64,000 bases of DNA from an uncultured Roseovarius sp. (lineage in GTDB: Bacteria; Pseudomonadota; Alphaproteobacteria; Rhodobacterales; Rhodobacteraceae). How positions within the stretch are numbered: position 1 is the first letter of the stretch; each line of letters starts with the position of its first letter. Shown piece after piece: positions 8,507-18,299 of the stretch. Under the pieces are notes generated by a model. It was given only the letters and a program-made list of their open reading frames with translations. It was not told where the DNA came from and ran no database searches. The DNA lies in the NCBI GenBank assembly GCA_947503145.1, contig CANNCP010000002.1, forward strand, positions 62,001 through 126,000. The letters are read 5' to 3'. The translations under genes and the position numbers were made by a program.

Positions 8507-8927
8507 TTGCACAAGGCCACGACACATGGCAGCACCGCACGCGCGGTGCTGTGCGGCCCCTTGTGCCTGCTCACCAACGGTGACGGCCGGATGCGACGCT
8601 GCCGCCTTGACCCGATCGAGAACGCGTCAACCACCACGCGCAACTTTGCGCGCGATCCCGCATTCGATCTCGGGGCCTTCGCAGCCCAAGCCTTCGGGTC
8701 TTTCCAAACCGATGCGGAATACGGCCGGTTGAATGGCGCTTCACGCCCGGCAGCAGATGATCAAGGAACCGGATGGCGCATTGACCGTGTGTTTCACGGC
8801 CTCCGGCCATATGGAAATGGCTTGGCATTTGTATCAATCGGGCGATCAGGTTGATGTGGTCTCGCCCGATTGCCTCCGTGATATGGTCGAGCGTCACCCA
8901 CGTGACGGTTTTCCGGCCCTTCCATGA
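8507..8927 (+). pseudogene. Frameshifted remnant of a WYL-domain transcriptional regulator
   Basis: Two adjacent frames together spell the C-terminal WYL domain. Frame one (about 8548-8725) gives RCRLDPIENA, NFARDPAFDLGAFAAQ and FGSFQTDAEYG. Frame two (8733-8927) continues with HARQQMIKEPDGALTVCFTA, SGHMEMAWHLYQ and a stop at 8925-8927. About 15-20 residues of the domain are missing at the junction, and the N-terminal helix-turn-helix is absent upstream. So this is a deleted and frameshifted gene, not a small functional ORF. WYL regulators often control DNA-repair or defence loci, and an SbcD/YhaN-like pair lies directly downstream. Confidence 0.72.
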
Positions 8928-9142
8928 AACGTGCCATTTGCGTTAAGAAATCACCATAACCTCGTCAGTCTGGAGGTATTGATATTCTGAAGGAATGAAC
9001 CCACCGGAAAAATCGGCCTTGATCGGAAGAAACAAAATCGTACCCGAAACCGCCATACCATGACATATTTTGACGTCCTCATGCACGATTCCTGAACCAA
9101 GGCCAGACCTCGGGCGCGCAAAACAATTTTCTGGAGTTGCCC
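8928..9142. other. Gap before the SbcD-like gene
   Basis: This 215-bp stretch separates the broken WYL gene from the nuclease gene. It must hold the promoter of the nuclease-ATPase pair, but I see no convincing -35/-10 or repeat. Confidence 0.4.
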
Positions 9143-10273
9143 ATGGCCCTTCGCTTCATCCACGCTTCCGACCTTCATATCGGCCGGAAATTCGCCAACA
9201 TCCCCCAGCCGCCCGATGGCAACATCCGCGGTCGCCTCATGGAAGCGCGGCATGGCGCGATCGGACGGTTGGCGCAGGCGGCACGGGACCAGGGAGCCGC
9301 GCATGTTCTGTTGGCCGGCGACACCTTCGATACGGCGACCCCGTCGCCGGTCGTGATCCGGCAGGCGCTGGCGGCGATGGGTGAGGCGCCGGAGCTGACA
9401 TGGTGGCTCTTGCCGGGCAATCACGACAACCTGCGCGATGCCGAACCGCTGTGGGAGGCGATCCGGCGTGACGCTCCGGCCAATGTGATCGCCCTGTCGG
9501 ATGCCGAGCCGCAAGAGATGGGAGATGCCGCAACCCTGCTGCCCTGCCCTGTCGCCTTCCGCTCGGGCGCGAGCGATCCCTCCGAGCCGCTGGTCTCGAT
9601 GACCAGCGATGAAGGAAAGCTGCGTATCGGCCTGGCCCATGGCGGCGTCACCGACTTCGCCGAAAGCGGCGAGGCGATCGCACCCGACCGCGACCAGAGC
9701 GCGCGGCTCGACTATCTCGCACTGGGTGACTGGCACGGGCGGCTGGCCGTGTCCGACCGGGTGCAGTATTCCGGAAGCCCCGAGCAGGACCGCTTCAAGC
9801 ATGGCCGCCGCGGTGTCTGCCTCTGCGTCGCGCTGGAGGGTCCGGGCGCAGTGCCGCAGATAGAGGAGATCGAGACAGGAGAATTCCTCTGGTCCGAGGT
9901 GGAGTTGCCCCTCTATCCCCGCCAAGACGCCGCTGCTGCGCTGGCCACGATCCTGCCCGAAACGGGACGGCGCGACGTGCTGCTACGGGTGGCCGCCACC
10001 GGCTGGGCCGGTCTGCCGGATCATGTCGTTCTGCAACGGGCAGCAGATCGGTGCGCGCCGGATTTCGCACATTTCGAACTGGTGACCCAGGCGCTCGGCA
10101 CGCAGTACGAGACTGCCGATCTTGACGAGATCGACCGCGGCGGAGCGCTGCGGCTCGCGGCGAACGGATTGGTGGAGCAAGCGGAATCAGAAGCCTTGTC
10201 GCAAGCGGACAGGGAGGTAGCGGCAGACGCGCTCGCCCGCCTTTACGCCTATGTCCGGGAGGGCGCGCAATGA
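9143..10273 (+). CDS. SbcD/YhaO-like DNA exonuclease (metallophosphoesterase)
   Basis: 376-residue calcineurin-type phosphoesterase of the SbcD/Mre11 superfamily. Metal-binding motifs appear in order: SDLHIG (residues 9-14), GDTFD (59-63), GNHD (92-95), then AHGG and GDWHG further on. The downstream region lacks obvious similarity to the SbcD capping domain, closer to the YhaO type. CTGGAG ends 6 nt before ATG 9143, which decides the start over TTG 9137. It overlaps the ATPase gene by 4 bp, so the two products almost certainly form one complex that processes DNA ends. Exact substrate unknown. Confidence 0.85.
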   Translation: MALRFIHASDLHIGRKFANIPQPPDGNIRGRLMEARHGAIGRLAQAARDQGAAHVLLAGDTFDTATPSPVVIRQALAAMGEAPELTWWLLPGNHDNLRDAEPLWEAIRRDAPANVIALSDAEPQEMGDAATLLPCPVAFRSGASDPSEPLVSMTSDEGKLRIGLAHGGVTDFAESGEAIAPDRDQSARLDYLALGDWHGRLAVSDRVQYSGSPEQDRFKHGRRGVCLCVALEGPGAVPQIEEIETGEFLWSEVELPLYPRQDAAAALATILPETGRRDVLLRVAATGWAGLPDHVVLQRAADRCAPDFAHFELVTQALGTQYETADLDEIDRGGALRLAANGLVEQAESEALSQADREVAADALARLYAYVREGAQ

Positions 10274-12885
10274 AGATTCGAAGCATCGCCCTGAACAATA
10301 TCCGCCGCTTCACCGACCCTGTCCGCGTAGATGGCATCAGTGACGGTCTGAACGTGCTATGCGAGCCCAACGAGCATGGTAAATCCACCCTTTTCGACGC
10401 GATACAGGCGCTGTTCTTCAAGCCGCACGGCTCGCGCGACAAGGAAGTTTCGACCTTGCGGCCCCATGCCGGCGGCGCGCCCGAAGTGACCGTCACGGTC
10501 GAGACAGACGATGGATGCTTCACGATCACCAAGCGCTGGCTCCAGAAGCCCGTCGCCACGGTGCACCGAAACAATACGCTGATCGCCCAGGCCGACGAGG
10601 CCGAGGCCTGGATCGCGGATCTTCTGGGCGGCGATGCGGGCGGTCCGTCGGGGCTGATCTGGGTGCGCCAGGGGATGACCGAACTGACCGGCGGCTCGAA
10701 AAAGGAGCAGGACGCGGCGCTGGAGGCCCGGCGCGACCTGATGACCTCGGTCGGTGAGGAAGTGGAGGCCATGACCGGCGGGCGCCGTATGGACAGGGCG
10801 CTGGCGCGGTGTCGCGAAGAATTGGCGACCTATGCCACCAAGACCGGGCGGCCATACGTCAACGGCCCATGGAAAGCCGCGCAGGACCTCATCGAAGAAC
10901 TCGGCACCCGTCGCGCCGATCTTGCCGCCACGGCACATGACCTGCACGAGGCACTGGCCGAGCGCAAGCGGGCGCGCCGCGACCTGCGCGATTGGGAGGC
11001 GCCCGAGGCAGCGCAAGAGCGCCGCCTGAAGCTGGAGGCGGCCCGTACCGCCCACGGCGCCGCAGAGCGCCACGCCGAAGAGCTGGAGGCTGAAGCGCGC
11101 AAGGTCGAAATGGCGCGCCTGACAGCAGAGAATGCCCGCTCTCGGCTCGAAACATTTCAGACAGTGCGGGCAGAGCAGCTGGATGTCGCAAAGCTGGTCG
11201 GCAAGGCCGAAACAGACACGGAGGAGAAACAGGCAACGCTGGAAGGGCAACGTGCCACGCGCGATGCCGCCGACCGCAATCTCAAAGTCGCGCAGGAAGC
11301 CCTGAAAGCAGCAGATGCCGCCCGCAGCCTCGCCCTTCGCACAAAGGCTGCAAAGGACGGTGCCGAGCGGCGGCGCGAGCTTGAAAACCGTATCAAAGAG
11401 GCCGAGAAAACGCGCAGCGCGATGGAGACCGCGGCCGCCGCCCGCACCGGCCCCGACGCCGCGACCCTGCGCCGGATCGAGGGGCTGGCCGCCGCCCATA
11501 CCACGGCTATCGCCGCCCGCGACGCCACGGCGACGCAGGTGATTGCCCGCTATGCCCAAGGCCGCGGCGGCGCAATCCACGCGAATAAGACCGCCCTGCC
11601 CGAGGGACAGCCCGTCCCCCTGACCCGCACCACACGCCTGATGATCGACGGCGTCGGCGAACTGGAGGTCCGCCCCGGCGAAGCTGGCCACGACGACAGC
11701 TCGCTCAAGGCCGCCGCAAACAAACTGCGCAAGGCTTTGGATGACGTGGGCGCCGACGATCTCGACGCCGCCCGCGCCAGCGCCGCCGCCCGGGCAGACG
11801 CGGAGCGCCGGCACAGCGAGGCCAAGGCTGTTCTGACCAGCCTCGCCCCCGAAGGGATCAACCAGCTACGCGAGGCGCTCGCCCGGATTCCGCGGCTGGA
11901 CGAGGAGACGCAAGCGCCCGACCCGGATGAGGCGGAGGCCGCATTGAACATGGCGCGAGAGGTCCATGACGCGGCCCGCATCAGCCGCGACACCGCCTCG
12001 GAGCGGTTGGCGGACGCGCGGACCGAGGCGACAAGGGCAGAGACCACGCTTGCCTCGCTCCGGGATCGCCTGAAGCGGGCTGACGAAGCGCTGGTCAAGC
12101 TTGGCGCATGCTCGGATGACGACCTGACCGCCGAGGTGAACGCGACAGCAGAGGCGTTCAAAGCGGCCGAGACTGCCCATACCGAGAAGGCGCAGGGTGC
12201 ACCGGACCTTGCCAGCACGCAGGCGGCCCTCACGCGCGCCGAATCGATCGAGGCTCGGGCGCGCGACGAGATTGCCCGCCTGAAGCCGCTGCTTGCCCGG
12301 CTGGACGAGCGCATCAGCCGTTCTTCCGGCGACGCGGTCGAGGAACGCCTGGCCGAAACCGAGCAAGAGCTGGACGCGGCGCAAGCCGACCTCACGCGTA
12401 TCGAACATGAGGTGGCGGTCCTGATCCGGCTGGAAAAGGCGCTGGAGGCCGCCCGCAACGAAGCGCGCGAGCGCTATTTCACGCCCATCGCGAAGGAATT
12501 GAAACCACTCCTCCACCTGCTCTGGCCCCAGGCCGAACTGACCTGGGGCGAGGAATCCCTGCTGCCAGACGCACTGATCCGAAACGGGCAGGAAGAGCCG
12601 ATCGGCATACTGTCAGGCGGCACGCAAGAGCAGGTCGCCCTGCTGGTCCGGCTGGCCTTTGCCCGGATGCTCGCCGCGTCGGGCCGGGTCGCACCGGTGA
12701 TCCTGGACGACGCATTGGTCTTTACTGATGACGACCGGATCGAACGCATGTTCGACGCCCTGCACCGGCAGGCGGGCGATCTGCAGATCATCGTCCTGAC
12801 CTGCCGCCAGCGCGCCTTCCGCGAACTGGGCGGCAATGCGCTGCGCCTTTCGGCCCCCACCCCGCTGGAGGTTGCGGAATCCTGA
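10270..12885 (+). CDS. YhaN-like SMC-family ATPase, partner of the nuclease
   Basis: 871-residue RecN/SbcC-like ATPase. Walker A EPNEHGKST is at residues 32-40; the ABC signature ILSGGTQEQ is near 781 and Walker B VILDDALVF near 811. Between them lies a long Ala/Glu/Arg-rich coiled coil. I find no CxxC zinc hook in the coil, which separates it from SbcC/Rad50 and points to the YhaN branch. The ATG overlaps the nuclease stop (ATGA), so the genes are translationally coupled. Role: ATP-dependent DNA end binding or processing, inferred from family. The GC-rich coil generates several long spurious open frames on both strands. Confidence 0.85.
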   Translation: MKIRSIALNNIRRFTDPVRVDGISDGLNVLCEPNEHGKSTLFDAIQALFFKPHGSRDKEVSTLRPHAGGAPEVTVTVETDDGCFTITKRWLQKPVATVHRNNTLIAQADEAEAWIADLLGGDAGGPSGLIWVRQGMTELTGGSKKEQDAALEARRDLMTSVGEEVEAMTGGRRMDRALARCREELATYATKTGRPYVNGPWKAAQDLIEELGTRRADLAATAHDLHEALAERKRARRDLRDWEAPEAAQERRLKLEAARTAHGAAERHAEELEAEARKVEMARLTAENARSRLETFQTVRAEQLDVAKLVGKAETDTEEKQATLEGQRATRDAADRNLKVAQEALKAADAARSLALRTKAAKDGAERRRELENRIKEAEKTRSAMETAAAARTGPDAATLRRIEGLAAAHTTAIAARDATATQVIARYAQGRGGAIHANKTALPEGQPVPLTRTTRLMIDGVGELEVRPGEAGHDDSSLKAAANKLRKALDDVGADDLDAARASAAARADAERRHSEAKAVLTSLAPEGINQLREALARIPRLDEETQAPDPDEAEAALNMAREVHDAARISRDTASERLADARTEATRAETTLASLRDRLKRADEALVKLGACSDDDLTAEVNATAEAFKAAETAHTEKAQGAPDLASTQAALTRAESIEARARDEIARLKPLLARLDERISRSSGDAVEERLAETEQELDAAQADLTRIEHEVAVLIRLEKALEAARNEARERYFTPIAKELKPLLHLLWPQAELTWGEESLLPDALIRNGQEEPIGILSGGTQEQVALLVRLAFARMLAASGRVAPVILDDALVFTDDDRIERMFDALHRQAGDLQIIVLTCRQRAFRELGGNALRLSAPTPLEVAES

Positions 12886-12982
12886 AGGAGGACGCCCACG
12901 CCTTTGCACAAAGACACGATCCGGTCTGGACCGACCAGTGACGGGCGCGATGGCACCGGTCGAGAGGCAGCGGGGAAAATTG

Positions 12983-13013
12983 TTGCACCGCAGATGGGAA
13001 AGCGCTCTATAAT
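12983..13013 (+). promoter_or_regulatory. Candidate promoter of the peptide ABC operon
   Basis: A perfect TATAAT at 13008-13013 lies 64 bp before the GTG start, with TTGCAC at 12983-12988 as a possible -35 (spacer 19, rather long). The element TGTTGCACCGCAGA at 12981-12994 overlaps the -35 and recurs in similar form before the PhnD-like gene (18217-18232). Confidence 0.4.
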
Positions 13014-13076
13014 CCCACAGATCAAAAAAAGACCACCCGGCCGCAGGATCGGGAACAACAACCAGGGAGAGATAAC

Positions 13077-14672
13077 GTGAGTGATCCGAAAAAACAGCTC
13101 GATCAGATGATCGCCGGCGTACGCACGGGCCGGATGACCCGTCGTGATTTCATTGGCCGCACGACGGCAATGGGGCTGTCGGCGGGCCTTGCCGGGGCCT
13201 TGTTCAGCAAGGCGGCCAAGGCGGAAGAACCGAAAAAAGGCGGCATTTTGCGGGCCGGTATCTCGGGCGGCGAAAGCTCCAACTCGCTCGACCCCGCCCT
13301 CAGCGCCTCACCCGCCCCTAACAATACCGTCTCCCTCTGGGGCGAACTGCTATTTTACGTGAAGCCTGACGGCAGCCTTGATCCTCGCATCGCCGAAGAG
13401 TTCAGCTCGTCACCCGATTCCAAGGTGTGGACCTTCAAGATCCGCTCCGGCGTCGAATTCCACAACGGCCAGACCCTGACCGCCGAGGATGTGATCGCCA
13501 CCTATCGGCGCCATACCGACGAAAACTCGCAGTCGGGCGCTATGGGCATCGTGCAGGGCATCGAAGACATGCGCGCCGAAGGCGACAAGCTGACCGTCAC
13601 GCTGGGTGCCGGTAACGTCGACCTTCCCTACATGTTGGCCGACTATCACCTGACGATCCAGCCCGGCGGCGGCTACGACGATCCGGCGGCAGGCATCGGT
13701 GCGGGCCCCTACAAGGTCAAGAGCTTTGACCCCGGCGTTCGGGTCACCTTTTCGAGGTTCGAGAATTACTTCGATTCATCTATCGGTCATGCCGATGAGG
13801 CCGAAATCCTTGTGATCAACGACAACACCGCCCGTACCGCGGCGCTGCAATCAGGCCAGATCCACATAATGAACCGGGTCGATCCAAAGATTGCCGATCT
13901 GCTGCGGACCACTCCCAACGTCGAGATCAAGCAGGTCTCCGGGCGCGGACAATTCCTGTTTCTCATGCATTGCGACAAGCCCCCTTTCGACAACAACGAC
14001 CTGCGGATGGCGCTGAAAATGGCAATCAACCGGCAGGAAATCGTTGACAAGGTCCTCGGCGGCCTGGGGTCGCGCGGCAACGACTTCCCGATCAACGCGG
14101 CCTACCCGCTGTTCGACGATACCATCCCGCAGCGGGAATACGACGCAGCGGCAGCGGCCGACTATTACGAAAAATCCGGCCACGACGGCAGCCCGATCGT
14201 CCTGCGCACGGCACCCGGTGCCTTCCCCGGTGCGGTGGATGCAGCAAACCTGTTTGCCGCCAGCGCCAATGCGGCCGGCATTCCACTGCAAGTGCAAGTG
14301 GAGCCAGATGACGGCTATTGGGACAACGTCTGGAACGTCCAGCCATTCTGTGCCAGCTACTGGAGCGGCCGTCCGGTGCAGGACCAGATGTATACCACCG
14401 CCTATCTGTCCACCGCCGACTGGAACGATACCAAGTTCCATAACGCCAAGTTCGACGAGTTGTTGATCGCCGCCCGCGGCGAACTGGACGAGGCCAAGCG
14501 CAAGGGCATATATAGCGAAATGGCCTATATCGTCCGCGATGAAGGCGGAGTGATCCTGCCGATGTTCAACGATTTCGTCGACGGCGTGCGCACCGAAGTC
14601 GGTGGCTGGGTCGAGGACCCGAACGCTGAAATGATGAACTATCGGGCGTTGGCACGGTGCTGGCTGACTTGA
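13077..14672 (+). CDS. Peptide/nickel-type ABC transporter substrate-binding protein
   Basis: 531-residue extracytoplasmic binding protein of family 5 (DppA/OppA/NikA fold). The N-terminus has a twin-arginine signal MTRRDFIGRTTAMGLSAGLAG near residue 20, so export via Tat is likely. Family features include TFKIRSGVEFHNGQTLTAEDV and ALKMAINRQEIVDKV. The start is GTG 13077, with CAGGGAGA 6-7 nt upstream. First gene of a four-gene operon with two permeases and a fused ATPase. Substrate (dipeptide, oligopeptide, opine or other) cannot be told from sequence. Confidence 0.88.
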   Translation: MSDPKKQLDQMIAGVRTGRMTRRDFIGRTTAMGLSAGLAGALFSKAAKAEEPKKGGILRAGISGGESSNSLDPALSASPAPNNTVSLWGELLFYVKPDGSLDPRIAEEFSSSPDSKVWTFKIRSGVEFHNGQTLTAEDVIATYRRHTDENSQSGAMGIVQGIEDMRAEGDKLTVTLGAGNVDLPYMLADYHLTIQPGGGYDDPAAGIGAGPYKVKSFDPGVRVTFSRFENYFDSSIGHADEAEILVINDNTARTAALQSGQIHIMNRVDPKIADLLRTTPNVEIKQVSGRGQFLFLMHCDKPPFDNNDLRMALKMAINRQEIVDKVLGGLGSRGNDFPINAAYPLFDDTIPQREYDAAAAADYYEKSGHDGSPIVLRTAPGAFPGAVDAANLFAASANAAGIPLQVQVEPDDGYWDNVWNVQPFCASYWSGRPVQDQMYTTAYLSTADWNDTKFHNAKFDELLIAARGELDEAKRKGIYSEMAYIVRDEGGVILPMFNDFVDGVRTEVGGWVEDPNAEMMNYRALARCWLT

Positions 14673-14682
14673 TATCATCGTC

Positions 14683-15639
14683 ATGCATCCAGTCCTGAAA
14701 CTGGTGGCCCAACGCATTGCGTTGGGCCTTCTTCTCCTACTTGCCGTTTCGATGGTGATCTTTCTGGGCGTCGAGGCGCTGCCGGGGGATACCGCACAGG
14801 CCATCCTCGGCCAAGAGGCCACGCCCGTCGCACTGGCCAACATGCGCGATCAGCTGGGCCTGAACGACCCGCCGCTGACGCGCTATTTCGGCTGGCTCGG
14901 CGGCATCCTGACCGGTGATCTGGGCACCGCCCTGACCAATGGCGCCGATATTGCCACCTCGATCCGGCAACGCCTTGGCAACACGCTGTTTCTGGCGGGC
15001 TGTGCGGCGGCCATCGCGGTGCCGCTGGCCATTATCCTCGGCCTGATCGCAGCGCGCTATGCCGGGCGCTGGCCGGACAAGCTGATCTCGGCGGTCACGC
15101 TGACCACGATCTCGTTGCCCGAATTCGTCGCGGCCTATTTCGTCATCTTCCTGCTGACGCAGGCTATTCCGATCTTTCAACCGGTCGCCATGGTCTTTCC
15201 CGGCATGGACTTCTGGACCAAACTGCACGCCGTCGCACTGCCGGTCATTGTGCTGGTGGTCGTGGTGCTGGCCCACATGATGCGGATGACCCGCGCCACC
15301 ATCCTGAGCGTGATGCAATCGGCCTATATCGAGACCGCCGAATTAAAGGGCCTGGCGCCGATGACGGTGATCTGGCGCCACGCCCTGCCCAATGCCATCG
15401 CACCCATCGTGGCGGTGGTGATGCTGAACATGGCCTATCTGGTCGTGGGCGTTGTCGTGGTCGAAGTCGTGTTCAGCTATAACGCGCTGGGGCAATACCT
15501 GGTCGATCATGTGACCAAGCGTGATCTGCCGGTGGTCCAGGCGGTCGGGTTGATCTTTGCCGCCGTCTACATCGGGCTGAACATGCTGGCCGACATCATC
15601 GGCATCCTCGCCAACCCACGCCTGAGACATCCGAAATGA
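14683..15639 (+). CDS. Peptide-type ABC transporter permease (DppB-like)
   Basis: 318-residue inner-membrane permease with about six hydrophobic segments. The N-terminal VAQRIALGLLLLLAVSMVIF and ALPGDTAQAILGQEA are typical of DppB-type subunits; the EAA loop is seen in YIETAELKGLAPMTVIWRHA followed by LPNAIAP. It starts 10 bp after the binding-protein stop and is followed by the second permease. Confidence 0.9.
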   Translation: MHPVLKLVAQRIALGLLLLLAVSMVIFLGVEALPGDTAQAILGQEATPVALANMRDQLGLNDPPLTRYFGWLGGILTGDLGTALTNGADIATSIRQRLGNTLFLAGCAAAIAVPLAIILGLIAARYAGRWPDKLISAVTLTTISLPEFVAAYFVIFLLTQAIPIFQPVAMVFPGMDFWTKLHAVALPVIVLVVVVLAHMMRMTRATILSVMQSAYIETAELKGLAPMTVIWRHALPNAIAPIVAVVMLNMAYLVVGVVVVEVVFSYNALGQYLVDHVTKRDLPVVQAVGLIFAAVYIGLNMLADIIGILANPRLRHPK

Positions 15640-15649
15640 GGTGCCTGAC

Positions 15650-16465
15650 ATGAGGATACCCCTCGCTGCCCTCATCGGACTGGTGCTGACCGGGCTTTTC
15701 CTGTTCATCGCCATCTTTGCGCAATGGCTTGCCCCTTACCCTATCGACGCCGTTGCCGGTGACGTCTGGGAAGCTCCGTCCGCAACCTATTGGCTGGGCA
15801 CCGACACCATCGGCCGCGATATCCTCTCGCGGCTCATCTATGGTGCCCAGATCACCATTTTCGTGGCACTGGCTGCCTCGATCCTGTCGTTCTCGCTGGG
15901 CTCGTTTCTAGGGTTGCTCGCCGCGATCAACAGCGGCTGGATAGATCAGCTATTGTCGCGCGGCGTCGATCTGGTCATGGCCATCCCTTCGTTGATCGTG
16001 GCGCTGGTCCTGCTGTCGGTGCTGCCGCTGAACCTGACGGTGCTAATTCTGGTGATCGGCATCCTGGACAGCACCCGCGTCTTTCGCCTCTCTCGCGCCG
16101 TTGCCGTCGATATCGCGGTGATGGATTACGTCGAGTCCGCAAGACTGCGTGGCGAAGGCGGCACCTGGGTCATCTTCCGCGAGATCCTGCCCAACGCCCT
16201 GTCGCCGCTGGTCGCCGAATTCGGCCTGCGCTTCATCTTTGCGATCCTGTTCATCTCGACCTTGTCGTTCCTCGGCCTCGGCATCCAGCCGCCGCTGACC
16301 GACTGGGGCGGCATGGTCAAGGAAAACAAGGACGGGTTGATTTACGGCAAATCCGCCGCCCTGCTGCCCGCAGGGGCCATCGCCGCCCTTGCCATCAGCG
16401 TCAACCTTGTGGCCGACTGGGTGCTTACCCGCACCTCCAGTTTGAAAGGGGGCCGTGGTGGCTGA
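15650..16465 (+). CDS. Peptide-type ABC transporter permease (DppC-like)
   Basis: 271-residue permease. WLGTDTIGRDILSRLIYGAQ is the DppC/OppC hallmark, and the EAA loop is in YVESARLRGEGGTWVIFREI. GAGGTG lies 6 nt before ATG 15650; the in-frame GTG 15641 has no room for a ribosome site. It overlaps the downstream ATPase gene by 8 bp. Confidence 0.9.
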   Translation: MRIPLAALIGLVLTGLFLFIAIFAQWLAPYPIDAVAGDVWEAPSATYWLGTDTIGRDILSRLIYGAQITIFVALAASILSFSLGSFLGLLAAINSGWIDQLLSRGVDLVMAIPSLIVALVLLSVLPLNLTVLILVIGILDSTRVFRLSRAVAVDIAVMDYVESARLRGEGGTWVIFREILPNALSPLVAEFGLRFIFAILFISTLSFLGLGIQPPLTDWGGMVKENKDGLIYGKSAALLPAGAIAALAISVNLVADWVLTRTSSLKGGRGG

Positions 16466-18095
16466 TGATACCCTCCTGCAAATCCGTGACCTCGTGATCG
16501 AGGCCACCTCCTATCCGCCCGGAGAGCCGCCCAGACAGGTGACGCTGGTACACGGCGTCGATCTGACGCTCGAACGCGGCAGGGTGATGGGCCTCATCGG
16601 TGAATCCGGTGCGGGCAAATCGACCATCGGCCTGTCGGCCATGGCCTATGGCCGCGGCGGCGTGGAGCTCACCGGCGGCACGATCACGCTGAACGGTCGC
16701 GATATAAGGGTGGCCAGTGCGCGCGGGCTGCGGTCCCTGCGCGGCAGAGAGGTGACCTATGTCGCACAATCCGCCGCTGCCGCCTTCAACCCCGCCAAAC
16801 GCCTGATGCAACAAGTCACAGAGGCGACGTTGAAACACGGCCTCATGACCCGGCCCAAAGCCGAGGCCCGCGCCGTTTCGCTTTTTGCCAAGCTGGGCCT
16901 GCCCGACCCCGAAACATTCGGCGCGCGCTATCCCCATCAGGTCTCTGGCGGGCAGTTGCAGCGGGCGATGACGGCCATGGCACTATGCCCGTGCCCTGAT
17001 CTGGTGATCTTCGACGAGCCGACCACGGCGCTGGACGTGACGACCCAGATCGACGTCCTTGCTGCCATCAAGGAGGCGATCCGCGACACTCAGGTTGCCG
17101 CCCTCTACATCACCCACGACCTTGCCGTGGTGGCGCAGGTGGCGGATGAAATCATGGTGCTGCGGCATGGCAAGATGGTCGAGGTCGGTCCGACAGCGCA
17201 GATCATCCATGCGCCGACGCAGGATTATACACGCGCGCTGGTTTCGGTCCGTGGACAGGACCATACAGAAAAGCCGCCCGCTCCCCCGGTGCTCTCGGTG
17301 CAGAACGTCACGGCCCGCTATCGTGGCACTGTCAATGATGTGCTCAGAAACATCACCATCGACCTGCCTGCGGGACAGACACTGGCGGTGGTGGGAGAAT
17401 CCGGGTCGGGCAAATCCACGCTGGCGCGGGTGATCACCGGGTTGTTAACCCCATCACAGGGTCAACTCACCTTTGCCGGACGGGTGCTGTCAGCGGACCT
17501 TGGTGGCCGCACAAAGGACGATCTGCGCGAAATCCAGATGATCTATCAGATGGCCGATACCGCGATGAACCCGCGCCATACGGTCGGCACCATCATCGGA
17601 CGACCACTGACACTCTACTTTGGTCTGCGCGGTGCGGCCCGTGAAAAGCGGGTGCAGGAACTGCTCGACCAGATCGAAATGGGCGAAGGCTATGCGGATC
17701 GCTACCCCGCCGAGCTGTCGGGTGGTCAGAAGCAACGCGTCTGCATCGCCCGCGCGCTGGCCGCCGATCCCAAGCTCATCATCTGCGACGAGGTCACATC
17801 GGCGCTGGACCCGCTGGTCGCCGACGGCATCCTGAAACTGCTCCTGCGATTACAGGCCGAGGCGCAGGTGGCCTATCTTTTCATCACCCACGACCTTGCG
17901 ACGGTACGCGCCATCGCCGACAAGATCGCGGTGATGTTCAAGGGCGAAGTGGTGCGCTACGGACAGAAATCCGACGTGCTGGCCCCGCCCTTTGATCCCT
18001 ACACCGACCTGTTGTTGTCCTCGGTCCCCGAGATGCAGGTCGGCTGGCTGGAAAAGGTCATCAGTCACCGCAAGATGGAGAGCGCCGGGCACTGA
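16458..18095 (+). CDS. Fused double ABC ATPase (DppD-DppF type)
   Basis: 545-residue protein with two complete ATPase domains in tandem. Domain 1 has [19 protein letters not shown] and [12 protein letters not shown]; domain 2 has [24 protein letters not shown] and [12 protein letters not shown]. In many systems these are two genes, here they are one. The start is one of two adjacent GTG codons (16455 or 16458); AAAGGGGG spacing favours 16458. It powers the peptide-type importer encoded just upstream and ends the operon. Confidence 0.9.
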   Translation: MADDTLLQIRDLVIEATSYPPGEPPRQVTLVHGVDLTLERGRVMGLIGESGAGKSTIGLSAMAYGRGGVELTGGTITLNGRDIRVASARGLRSLRGREVTYVAQSAAAAFNPAKRLMQQVTEATLKHGLMTRPKAEARAVSLFAKLGLPDPETFGARYPHQVSGGQLQRAMTAMALCPCPDLVIFDEPTTALDVTTQIDVLAAIKEAIRDTQVAALYITHDLAVVAQVADEIMVLRHGKMVEVGPTAQIIHAPTQDYTRALVSVRGQDHTEKPPAPPVLSVQNVTARYRGTVNDVLRNITIDLPAGQTLAVVGESGSGKSTLARVITGLLTPSQGQLTFAGRVLSADLGGRTKDDLREIQMIYQMADTAMNPRHTVGTIIGRPLTLYFGLRGAAREKRVQELLDQIEMGEGYADRYPAELSGGQKQRVCIARALAADPKLIICDEVTSALDPLVADGILKLLLRLQAEAQVAYLFITHDLATVRAIADKIAVMFKGEVVRYGQKSDVLAPPFDPYTDLLLSSVPEMQVGWLEKVISHRKMESAGH

Positions 18096-18216
18096 GCGCC
18101 GACCTGCACGGGTGCAAAACGTTTCGTCCTGCCCGTGATTGGGCACGTCCCGATCATTGGCCGCCGTGGTGTCCCACATGGCGCAATCCGTATAACAGCA
18201 GGTATTTCGCGGGAAA

Positions 18217-18232
18217 TGTTGCAAACCGCAGA
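18217..18232 (+). promoter_or_regulatory. Shared upstream element before PhnD-like gene
   Basis: TGTTGCAAACCGCAGA closely matches TGTTGCACCGCAGA at 12981-12994 upstream of the peptide ABC operon, at a similar distance from the start codon (83 versus 96 bp). It may be a shared promoter or regulator element. The rest of the 204-bp gap 18096-18299 shows nothing else I recognise. Confidence 0.3.
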
Positions 18233-18299
18233 CTTTGGTGATGGTATCCTTGGCAATATCTCCGCAATCTGATCAGGGGATACAACAGGGAGAAAAAAT

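Noticed and set aside
10357..11814. Long minus-strand open frame (485 codons) opposite the YhaN-like ATPase
   Set aside because: Gly/Ala/Arg-rich translation with no motif; it mirrors the GC-rich coiled-coil codons of the real gene on the plus strand.
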